Positions 17,852-26,336 of a DNA stretch of 52,729 bases are shown here, in pieces (within the stretch, counting starts at the first letter, position 1; each line of letters starts with the position of its first letter). Under the pieces are notes generated by a model. It made no database searches, was not told where the DNA came from, and worked only from the letters and a program-made list of their open reading frames with translations. The stretch comes from Saprospira grandis DSM 2844 (lineage in GTDB: Bacteria > Bacteroidota > Bacteroidia > Chitinophagales > Saprospiraceae), in assembly GCA_945888475.1 (NCBI GenBank), contig CAMDAB010000009.1:1-52729 (forward strand). Direction: 5' to 3'. The translations under genes and the position numbers were made by a program.

Positions 17852-17873
17852 CTGCAAAATTAAAATTTTACAG
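17852..17873 (-). promoter_or_regulatory. Inverted repeat overlapping a candidate gcvP promoter
   Basis: CTGCAAAATTA and its near-complement AAATTTTACAG form a 22-base imperfect palindrome. On the minus strand it contains TAATTTTG (17862 to 17855), a match to the TAnnTTTG -7 element, about 100 bases upstream of the gcvP start. No convincing -33 element is at the usual distance, so the promoter call is weak. Confidence 0.3.
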
Positions 17874-17969
17874 CAAAATAATTTAAAAGTATGACCTAAA
17901 AACAGATTTTTAACATCAATGTTTCAGAAAAGCAACTCAGTTTAACTTTAAAGATTTACTTTTTTTCTT

Positions 17970-18746
17970 TCAGAGAAAAAAGTACCAGATCAAAAGCAGA
18001 GACAATGCATTCAAAAACAATGACATGTTCATGGTAAAGCGTAGCGGAGAGAGAATGAGTTTGCTTGCTTTTTTGTGGGCTTTATCTATATTATTTTTAA
18101 GAAGTGAAGTATTTTTAATAATCTTATCCGCATAGCTTTGAATCTGAATAACTCCTGCCGTCATTTGATTTTCCTGTTCTTTGTCAAGTAACTCTTCACT
18201 TTTTTGAGACATCTTCTTCAAATAATTAACAACGATGTTTCCAATCCAGCGACCAAAAGGCCAAAGTTTTTTTATCATGAGCTCTTTGAGTGCAGGGAAT
18301 ACAAGGCTTAGTTTGACAAGCCTGAGCATTTCCTTATAACTTGGTAATTCAAGATTATCGGGTATATTTTCGGCATTATGCTTTAAATCGATAGAGATAT
18401 CTTTCATCGAATCAAGCGCAGCCTCGTACAACTTTTTGGAAGACTCATCCAGCCCGGCTACCACCCAATATGCAGCAACCGTTATACCCGAAAGCGGTCC
18501 AACGAGTAAGCCTGTTAAGATCCACAAAATTCCACCTGCCCAGCTGAGCGGCCAAATCAGAAAAATACCAGTCAGGCAAATAGCAAGTATAAAGAAAAGA
18601 GGCCATAAAATGAATTGCAAAACCACTTTATAGGGCGTGTTTACCAAACTGTTTATTGCTGAAGATATGTCCTTGCTTCGATATTTTTCGAGATCTAAGC
18701 TCATTTGTTCACAGAGCTGCTCCCATTTGGCAATATCAATTTTCAT
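17970..18746 (-). CDS. Integral membrane protein of unknown function
   Basis: A 258-residue protein with a soluble N-terminal 45 residues, two close membrane helices (VVLQFILWPLFFILAICLTG and WAGGILWILTGLLVGPLSGI with continuation, about residues 38-95), a long helical cytoplasmic or periplasmic middle, and a final helix (LFLNALSLLLIWYFFL) at the very C-terminus. The middle is amphipathic with many K/E heptad-like patterns. I recognise no family. It is divergent from the glycosyltransferase with about 100 bases between the starts. Confidence 0.6.
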   Translation of the reverse strand: MKIDIAKWEQLCEQMSLDLEKYRSKDISSAINSLVNTPYKVVLQFILWPLFFILAICLTGIFLIWPLSWAGGILWILTGLLVGPLSGITVAAYWVVAGLDESSKKLYEAALDSMKDISIDLKHNAENIPDNLELPSYKEMLRLVKLSLVFPALKELMIKKLWPFGRWIGNIVVNYLKKMSQKSEELLDKEQENQMTAGVIQIQSYADKIIKNTSLLKNNIDKAHKKASKLILSPLRFTMNMSLFLNALSLLLIWYFFL

Positions 18747-18844
18747 ATGCTGAATTTTAATGCAAATTACATTTTTTTATCAAATTTGATTGTTTAAACC
18801 ATAAATTTGGAAAAAAATTGATTGAATTTTAAAAAAAGGCACAA

Positions 18845-19627
18845 ATGCAAAAACTTTCGGCCTACATCCTTTGCCACAACAGTGAAAAATATCTTTATCA
18901 AATCTTGGAAAAACTGCAAAGCGTTGCCGATGAAATCTTAATCATAGATAGCGGAAGCAGCGATCAAACAAAGGAAATAGCACGCTCATTTGATAAAGTA
19001 AAATTTGCACATAAACCATTCACAGATTTTAAATCACAGCGCAATTTTGCTGCCGAATGCTGCAAATTCGATTATGTGCTTTTTCTCGATTCGGATGAAC
19101 TGCCCGATGATCATTTCATTTTGGGTTTACAGCAATTGAAACTAAAAGGCTTTGGCGAGGATGCCTATGAGGCAGAAAGGCACTGGAATGTTTTGGGCAA
19201 AAGGGTTCATGTCTTCTACCCTATTGTTTCACCCGATTACCCGATAAGGCTCTACAACAAAAATATTGTAAATTTCGATAATTCAAGCCTTGTTCATGAG
19301 ACTCCGGGAGGATACAAAACCAAGGGCATGCTGCCAGGCAAAATAGCGCATATAACCTTCGAAAACAAAGCAGTTTTGGAGAGAAAACTACAGTTTTACA
19401 CCGATATTGCCGCGGAGGATTTAATTCGGAAAAATAAAAAATTGAGCCCTTTTAAAGCTTATGCTTCAGCCTTTTCAGCCTTTATAAAATGGTACATCTT
19501 AAAAAAGGGGTTTTTAGATGCTTACACAGGTATTCAATTAGGTTGCTATGCTTATAGATATTCACTTTTAAAATACAAGAAGGCCCTTAGGCTTAAAAAC
19601 AAAAGAGATCAGTCAACTTCTTCATAA
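18845..19627 (+). CDS. Family 2 glycosyltransferase (WaaE/KdtX-like)
   Basis: A GT-A glycosyltransferase of 260 residues. SAYILCHNSEKYL is the N-terminal strand, ILIIDSGSSDQT the nucleotide-binding region, and FLDSDELPD the metal-binding DxD-type motif. The EIARSFDKV, KSQRNFAAE and RLYNK segments match the WaaE/KdtX-like branch, which adds a sugar to the lipopolysaccharide core; the actual acceptor here is unknown. It works at the cytoplasmic face of the inner membrane. It stands alone, and its 3' end overlaps the convergent DUF4834 gene by 19 bases. Confidence 0.8.
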   Translation: MQKLSAYILCHNSEKYLYQILEKLQSVADEILIIDSGSSDQTKEIARSFDKVKFAHKPFTDFKSQRNFAAECCKFDYVLFLDSDELPDDHFILGLQQLKLKGFGEDAYEAERHWNVLGKRVHVFYPIVSPDYPIRLYNKNIVNFDNSSLVHETPGGYKTKGMLPGKIAHITFENKAVLERKLQFYTDIAAEDLIRKNKKLSPFKAYASAFSAFIKWYILKKGFLDAYTGIQLGCYAYRYSLLKYKKALRLKNKRDQSTSS

Positions 19628-19860
19628 TCGATATATTCACCATCGTCGGCCTTTTTACTTGGACTCTTTTTGGGTGCTTGTTGAGTTGGCTGACTGTATT
19701 GCTGCTGTTGCATTTCCTGCATACGGCGCAGCATTTCGTCCATCCGATTAGCATTGGAATGCGCTCTGTTGCGGTTTGTATCATTAAAACCAAGGAAAAG
19801 CGGCCTGATTAGAAAACGGTAAATGAGAAAACCAAAAAACAGGAGAAATAATGTTCGCAT
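19609..19860 (-). CDS. DUF4834 family small membrane protein
   Basis: An 83-residue protein: an N-terminal membrane helix (MRTLFLLFFGFLIYRFLIRP), a Gln/Met-rich helical middle (MLRRMQEMQQQQ), a basic Pro/Ser linker, and the acidic tail GEYIDYEEVD that marks DUF4834, a Bacteroidota family of unknown function. The ATG at 19860 is chosen over an upstream TTG because it starts directly at the helix. It lies 48 bases downstream of the SpoIIE-type phosphatase on the same strand. Confidence 0.72.
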   Translation of the reverse strand: MRTLFLLFFGFLIYRFLIRPLFLGFNDTNRNRAHSNANRMDEMLRRMQEMQQQQYSQPTQQAPKKSPSKKADDGEYIDYEEVD

Positions 19861-19908
19861 CTTTTCAATTTTACGGAAATAGGAACAAAAATTGGGGCAA
19901 AACAAATA

Positions 19909-21180
19909 TTATGACAAATTGTCAGCCGAAGCAAAAATTTTAGCACTCAAAAATGAAATATCGTCAGGAAATCCAAGGTCGCCTTTAAACACATCCAATC
20001 TTTCGAGCAGTATTTTATTAAATTCGTCAACGGCTAAATATTTATTTTCGATTGTAAATTCAATCACTCGGTTCTCATCAAAAAAATCACCTTCCTCATT
20101 TCTTAAATCAGTAAGACCGTCGGTATAGAGCAGAAAAAAGGCATCACCACTAAGTTGTATTTCACCCCATTCTATGGCGGGTAATTTTTTAAATGCCCCC
20201 AGTACAGTACAGCCTTTATCGAGCCTGTGTACCTCATTATTCATTATCATGATTGGCGGATTGTGTCCGCAATTGAGGTAACGGAGTCTTTTTTTTGTTT
20301 TGTGGTATCGAGCAATGAAAAAAGTAATAAATTTATCGCCTTTTGTTGTTTTAAGTACTCTTTCGTTGAGCAGTGTGGCAAATTCAATTACGGAGAGATA
20401 TTTTCTGTTAATTAAGGCGTGTAAACTAGCTTGAAAATTTGACATTAATAAGGCTGCTGCAATTCCTTTACCCGAAATATCGGCAATACAAAAAGCCATT
20501 TCCCTATCTCCCAATTCGATAAAATCATAATAATCGCCACCAACTGCCTCGTGCGGATGATAAACCCCATCAAATTCGAACTCATGATTTCGGGGTAAAA
20601 CACCGGGAATAAGCATATTCTGCACTTGCACAGCAAGCTCAAGTTCACGTTTGAGCCGTTCCTGCTCCAACTGTTTTTTGAAAAGTCTTTTGTTTTCAAT
20701 GGCAACGGCAATAATATTGGTAATAGCCGCTACAAAGGGGACCGGCTCATAAACATCGGCTGTTTCGATCAGATTTTCTCCGATAAAAGTGTAGGCGATA
20801 GGATATTTTTTGTGCAAAACCGGAATCACAATGGAAAAGCCCGAAAGCAGTTCATGATTGGGGTACTCAACCTTACCCGGCCTTTGAAAATGAGGCAAAT
20901 AACCTTCAATGTTATGCCTTAGCAGCGACTCATCTATCCCGGCATGAGCCACACAGGTCCAGGTATCATCGAAACGGGTATAAAGTGCAAATCTCTTGAT
21001 GCGCATCTCCCAGGTGAGAATATCTTTGTAAATACGGAACAAATCAGCAATTTTAAAATTATTGTTGATCGCCTGCGTAATCTCGAGCAAACGATTAATT
21101 TGCAACTGTTGAAGTGAAAGCTTATGTTCTAACTGCTCCCTGATGCTTCTGCTATTATTTTTGTTTTCCGAATGCTCCAC
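19909..21180 (-). CDS. GAF domain SpoIIE/RsbU-type protein phosphatase
   Basis: A 423-residue soluble protein. An N-terminal coiled coil (LEHKLSLQQLQINRLLEI) leads into a GAF-like sensor (about residues 45-165), a linker helix (KQLEQERLKRELELAVQVQNML) and a PP2C-type SpoIIE phosphatase domain with GVYHPHEAVGGDYYDF, FCIADISGKGIAAALLM and FFLLYTDGLTD metal-binding motifs. Such proteins dephosphorylate anti-anti-sigma-type partners in partner-switching signalling. No partner STAS or kinase gene is in the window. The start is a GTG (21178-21180), with an in-frame stop just upstream and no suitable ATG nearby. Confidence 0.85.
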   Translation of the reverse strand: MEHSENKNNSRSIREQLEHKLSLQQLQINRLLEITQAINNNFKIADLFRIYKDILTWEMRIKRFALYTRFDDTWTCVAHAGIDESLLRHNIEGYLPHFQRPGKVEYPNHELLSGFSIVIPVLHKKYPIAYTFIGENLIETADVYEPVPFVAAITNIIAVAIENKRLFKKQLEQERLKRELELAVQVQNMLIPGVLPRNHEFEFDGVYHPHEAVGGDYYDFIELGDREMAFCIADISGKGIAAALLMSNFQASLHALINRKYLSVIEFATLLNERVLKTTKGDKFITFFIARYHKTKKRLRYLNCGHNPPIMIMNNEVHRLDKGCTVLGAFKKLPAIEWGEIQLSGDAFFLLYTDGLTDLRNEEGDFFDENRVIEFTIENKYLAVDEFNKILLERLDVFKGDLGFPDDISFLSAKIFASADNLS

Positions 21181-21314
21181 GCTGGTTTTATTTTACGCAA
21201 ATATACCAATTCAAAAATATTTATTGAAATTTTAGCGCGAATCCTAGACAAATAGTTTGAATTCTGTCAGGGATAAAACTATTAAAAGCGACTTGTTTTT
21301 CAATATATACGACA

Positions 21315-22844
21315 TTACTTGTTTTCAAAATAGTCAGACAGTCCGTCTAAAATAGCTTCCGAAAGTAATTCGCAAAACCCAAATCCAAGTTTTGGCTGAC
21401 TGAATATTTCTTCTGCTTTATCCAAGCTGAGTAATGAAATATGAAATTGAGGACAATAGTGCCCTGAAAAAACTGGCATATTTCGACAATAAATACCATC
21501 AATATTGGTCTTAATACATTCATCCTGCAGCAGATTTGGCCCTGGCAACTGTCTGCTAAGCGGCATAATTTTCATTTTTTCAATTATTGATTGCTGAATT
21601 TTATGCGCTATTTTTACAGAATTCGCTAAATCTTCGGAAACGAGCAGATTTAAAAAATCGAAACGATTCTGGGCATGATGCATTGCCTTTTCAGTGAATG
21701 CACCGGGCACAAATATGATTTGAAAATCATCATTTACTTTCAAATTGCCTGTTCCTGTGCCAACAGATATGCGCAAATCGGATTTATGTTTTTTAAAGGT
21801 ATTAATAAATGCATCCGCCCCTGCCCTTCCTAACTTTTTTTGGACTAAACGTGCACAATGCATATTCCAGCTTTTATAAGGCCCATCTTCAACACAAATC
21901 TCTATTTTCAGTCCATCCAACTTCGAGACAGCATCGGGCATCTGGACTTTAATATTAGCGCTCTGCCATTTAGTGAGGCATTCAATTCCAAAGCTGTCGA
22001 TACAGACCTCCAGGTTTTTAAATTCAGATTTTTGCACTGTCAGCGAGGGTCTCTCCATTTTTCTATCCATTTTGGAATCGTAGATTGATAAAGTTCCATC
22101 TAGCTCATTGATACTAAAAAACATTTTAACAGTACTTTCCTTCATAAGATAATGTTTCCGGCTTCTGTCTTTTCTCAAATCAAAATGCTGGTAATCGACC
22201 GGATTATTCCAACGACCACCCCATACCCAACCTCTTTGGTCGAAAATACCTACAATTCTTCCGTCTGAGATGGTTCCCGGTTTTGAAAGGTCGTAAACTG
22301 CATTTTCAGGTTCCAGGAACTTTCCATCGTGAACATATTTTTCATAAGGATTCAGCATTGGATTGATATCGACAGCTGTACCGAATGCATGTGGAGAAAA
22401 ATCTTTAGACAGCGTAAGCAGTCTGTAATTGAATGCAGAAGTATTGTTAGCCCTCATGGAAGCTGCATCGTTCCAACCACTGCTGTCCTGGTTCAAACCA
22501 TACTTGTTAACCGGTATGATACTTTGTATAGGAAACTTTAACGACTTAAGTTCCTGAAAAATATATTTAAGGTCATCACTTACAGTTTCATGCACTATGA
22601 GAACTCCTTTTCTCACTGAGGCACTATCAGTATTTCCATTTTTATCGAATCCAAAGTATTCAATTTCAAGACATTTTAGCTTTTGACGGACAGTATCACT
22701 TATTGTACCTAGTTTTCTCGAAATTATGTTTAAATCCTGCGCCATTCCAATACTGTCAATACATGAACTTTCGTTAATAACATTCTGAGCATTAACAAAA
22801 TAAGATATAAAAACCAGAAAAAACAAAAATTTTATATTCTTCAT
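21315..22844 (-). CDS. Secreted M15 peptidase with an amidase-like C-terminal region
   Basis: A 509-residue protein starting at the ATG that opens a signal peptide (MKNIKFLFFLVFISYFVNAQ). The first domain is an M15-type zinc peptidase: SPHAFGTAVDINP (ligands about H152 and D159) and DYQHFD (about H220), a D-Ala-D-Ala/L-Ala-D-Glu carboxypeptidase fold acting on peptidoglycan in the periplasm. The second half (from about residue 290) resembles the C-terminal part of N-acetylmuramoyl-L-alanine amidases, with a helix pair and a closing AILDGLSDYFENK, but I cannot find a full set of zinc ligands, so its activity is doubtful. It is divergent from the sugar-nucleotide cluster. Confidence 0.72.
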   Translation of the reverse strand: MKNIKFLFFLVFISYFVNAQNVINESSCIDSIGMAQDLNIISRKLGTISDTVRQKLKCLEIEYFGFDKNGNTDSASVRKGVLIVHETVSDDLKYIFQELKSLKFPIQSIIPVNKYGLNQDSSGWNDAASMRANNTSAFNYRLLTLSKDFSPHAFGTAVDINPMLNPYEKYVHDGKFLEPENAVYDLSKPGTISDGRIVGIFDQRGWVWGGRWNNPVDYQHFDLRKDRSRKHYLMKESTVKMFFSINELDGTLSIYDSKMDRKMERPSLTVQKSEFKNLEVCIDSFGIECLTKWQSANIKVQMPDAVSKLDGLKIEICVEDGPYKSWNMHCARLVQKKLGRAGADAFINTFKKHKSDLRISVGTGTGNLKVNDDFQIIFVPGAFTEKAMHHAQNRFDFLNLLVSEDLANSVKIAHKIQQSIIEKMKIMPLSRQLPGPNLLQDECIKTNIDGIYCRNMPVFSGHYCPQFHISLLSLDKAEEIFSQPKLGFGFCELLSEAILDGLSDYFENK

Positions 22845-22952
22845 GTGCTGGTATTTGATCCAATTATTCTTGAAACTTTGACAATATATGAAAAAGTAAG
22901 GTAGCATGACATGAACTTTGACTTGAAATTATAAAAAAACATAAGATTTCTA

Positions 22953-22960
22953 TATCTTTG
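22953..22960 (+). promoter_or_regulatory. Candidate -7 element for the sugar-nucleotide operon
   Basis: TATCTTTG matches TAnnTTTG and lies 27 bases before the UDP-glucose dehydrogenase ATG. TTG-like sequences upstream are at wider than usual spacing. Confidence 0.4.
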
Positions 22961-22987
22961 CGTTTTACAAAAAACAAAAAACGCGAA

Positions 22988-24304
22988 ATGAATATTGCAA
23001 TAGTTGGGACCGGCTACGTAGGACTAGTAACAGGAACTTGTTTTGCCGAAACAGGTAATAATGTGATTTGTGTCGATATCAATGAAGAAAAAGTAAAAAA
23101 CATGCAGCAGGGCAAAGTTCCAATTTACGAGCCCGAGCTGGAACATCTTTTTGAACGAAACACAAAAGCTGGTCGACTACATTTCAGTACCGAACTTAAT
23201 TCGGCCGTCGAAATTTCTGATATCATTTTTCTTGCGCTGCCTACTCCACCAGGCGAGGACGGATCGGCCGATTTGTCCTACATCATGGGCGTTGCCGAGC
23301 ATTTGAGTCATATTATAACTAAATACAAGGTTATTGTTGATAAAAGTACTGTACCTGTTGGCACTGCCGAAAAAGTACATGCCATTTTGTCAAAAAATCT
23401 CAACAGCAGCTTGTTCGACGTTGTTTCCAACCCTGAATTTCTAAGAGAAGGCGTTGCTGTTGAAGACTTCATGAAACCCGACAGGGTCGTAATCGGAACA
23501 AGTTCACCCAAAGCGCAGCAATTGATGCGACAGCTCTACGAACCCTTTGTACGTCAGGGAAATCCAATCTACTTTATGGATGAGCGCTCGGCTGAAATGA
23601 CAAAATATGCTGCTAATTCTTATTTGGCTACAAGAATTTCCTTCATGAACGAGGTTGCTAACCTTTGCGAATTGGTAGGTGCCAATGTTGATGATGTTCG
23701 TTTAGGGATTGGCTCCGATTTGAGAATCGGAAAAAGATTTTTATTTCCCGGTGTGGGATATGGTGGAAGTTGTTTTCCCAAGGATGTAAAAGCCCTTGCC
23801 AAAACAGCTGAAGAATACATGTATGAATTCCGAATTCTAAAAGCCGTGATGGAGGTAAACCGTAGGCAGAAAAACAGATTGGTTGAAAAAGTATGTAATT
23901 ATTTTGGCCATAATTTGTCTGGAAAAACCTTTGCAGTCTGGGGGTTGGCATTCAAACCAAATACCGACGATATCAGAGAGGCACCTGCCCTGCACATTAT
24001 TGATGAGTTATTGGCACTTGGTGCTAAAGTAAAAGCATATGACCCCGAAGCCATGCATCATGTGAAAGAAATTTATGGCGAAAATATAGAATTGACTGCA
24101 GACCAATACGCTGCACTTGAAAAATCGGATGCGTTGTTGATCGTTACCGAGTGGAACGCTTTCAGAACTCCCGATTTTGATAAACTTGCCGCTGGACTCA
24201 ATAAAAAAGTTATTTTCGACGGCAGAAATATTTACAGCCTCGAAAACATGAAAAATCTTGGTTTCTATTACGAAAGTATTGGTCGCGAAACTATACACCC
24301 TTAA
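22988..24304 (+). CDS. ugd: UDP-glucose 6-dehydrogenase
   Basis: A 438-residue enzyme that oxidises UDP-glucose to UDP-glucuronate with two NAD+. The Rossmann motif GTGYVGLVTG is at the N-terminus, PTPPGEDGSADLSYI and STVPVGTAEKV follow, and the catalytic cysteine lies in GYGGSCFPKD. The C-terminal domain opens with FAVWGLAFKPNTDDIREAPA. The ATG at 22988 begins right at the Rossmann strand and is preferred over a TTG ten codons upstream. It is the first gene of a five-gene polysaccharide operon; the UDP-glucuronate it makes is the substrate of the next enzyme. Confidence 0.93.
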   Translation: MNIAIVGTGYVGLVTGTCFAETGNNVICVDINEEKVKNMQQGKVPIYEPELEHLFERNTKAGRLHFSTELNSAVEISDIIFLALPTPPGEDGSADLSYIMGVAEHLSHIITKYKVIVDKSTVPVGTAEKVHAILSKNLNSSLFDVVSNPEFLREGVAVEDFMKPDRVVIGTSSPKAQQLMRQLYEPFVRQGNPIYFMDERSAEMTKYAANSYLATRISFMNEVANLCELVGANVDDVRLGIGSDLRIGKRFLFPGVGYGGSCFPKDVKALAKTAEEYMYEFRILKAVMEVNRRQKNRLVEKVCNYFGHNLSGKTFAVWGLAFKPNTDDIREAPALHIIDELLALGAKVKAYDPEAMHHVKEIYGENIELTADQYAALEKSDALLIVTEWNAFRTPDFDKLAAGLNKKVIFDGRNIYSLENMKNLGFYYESIGRETIHP

Positions 24305-24316
24305 AATCGACATTAA

Positions 24317-25249
<933 letters not shown>

Positions 25250-25268
25250 TATAAGTAACACAAAATAT

Positions 25269-26324
25269 ATGTCTAAAAAAATTCTTATCACAGGCGGAGC
25301 TGGATTTATAGGTTCTCACCTAGTAAGGCTTTTCGTTAACAAATACCCTGACTATAAGATTGTAAATCTCGATAAGCTGACCTATGCAGGAAATCTTGAA
25401 AACTTAAAGGATATCGAGTCTACAGCCAATTACAGTTTTGTAAAAGGTGACATTGTAGATGCCCAATTTATCAATAAGCTTTTTTCGGAGCATCAGTTCG
25501 ATGGCATCATACATCTTGCGGCCGAATCTCATGTAGACCGTTCCATTCTAAATCCGCTAGCCTTTGTAGAAACAAATGTTATCGGTACTTTGAATTTATT
25601 GAATGCTGCAAAGGAACAATGGAAAGGGGAAGAAAATGATAAATTATTTTACCATATTTCAACAGATGAAGTATACGGCAGCCTCGGGGAAGAAGGATTT
25701 TTTACCGAAACGACATCCTATGACCCACGTTCTCCATATTCTGCCTCAAAAGCAAGCAGCGACCATTTTGTAAGGGCCTATCATCACACATACGGAATTC
25801 CGGTTGTAGTTTCAAACTGTTCAAATAATTATGGCCCCAATCAGTTTCCCGAAAAATTGATTCCGCTTTGTATTCACAATATTAAAAGCGGCAAGGCACT
25901 GCCCATTTATGGCGATGGCAAATACACCAGGGATTGGCTATGGGTAATGGATCATGCTGCGGCAATCGACCTCATTTTTCACAAGGGTAAAATTGGAGAA
26001 ACTTATAATATAGGTGGTCACAACGAATGGAAAAACATTGATTTGGTCCATCTCCTTTGCGACCTGACAGACAAAGCATTAAATCGTCCGCAAGGAACAG
26101 CCCGTCAGCTCATTACCTTTGTAAAAGACCGTCCTGGACACGATAAAAGATATGCCATCGATGCCAATAAAATAAAACATGAATTGGGATTTGAGCCAAG
26201 TATCACTTTCGAAACAGGCCTTGCCCAAACAATTGATTGGTACCTCAACAATGAAACATGGCTCGGCAATATCACCAGCGGAGCCTATAAGGCCTATTAC
26301 GAACAACAATACAAGAACAGATAA
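25269..26324 (+). CDS. rfbB: dTDP-glucose 4,6-dehydratase
   Basis: A 351-residue extended short-chain dehydrogenase. Motifs are ITGGAGFIGSHL, LDKLTYAGNLENL, HLAAESHVDRSI, HISTDEVYGSLG, and YSASKASSDHF with the catalytic Tyr and Lys. NNYGPNQFPEKLIPL and GDGKYTRDWLWV are diagnostic. It makes dTDP-4-keto-6-deoxyglucose, the entry to rhamnose and other deoxysugars. The later rhamnose genes (rfbACD) are not in the window. It is in the operon, 19 bases after the decarboxylase. Confidence 0.93.
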   Translation: MSKKILITGGAGFIGSHLVRLFVNKYPDYKIVNLDKLTYAGNLENLKDIESTANYSFVKGDIVDAQFINKLFSEHQFDGIIHLAAESHVDRSILNPLAFVETNVIGTLNLLNAAKEQWKGEENDKLFYHISTDEVYGSLGEEGFFTETTSYDPRSPYSASKASSDHFVRAYHHTYGIPVVVSNCSNNYGPNQFPEKLIPLCIHNIKSGKALPIYGDGKYTRDWLWVMDHAAAIDLIFHKGKIGETYNIGGHNEWKNIDLVHLLCDLTDKALNRPQGTARQLITFVKDRPGHDKRYAIDANKIKHELGFEPSITFETGLAQTIDWYLNNETWLGNITSGAYKAYYEQQYKNR

Positions 26325-26336
26325 ACCAGAAACCCT

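Noticed and set aside
17752-17969. Glycine riboswitch upstream of gcvP
   Set aside because: I could not find the conserved tandem aptamer elements in the 218-base gap.
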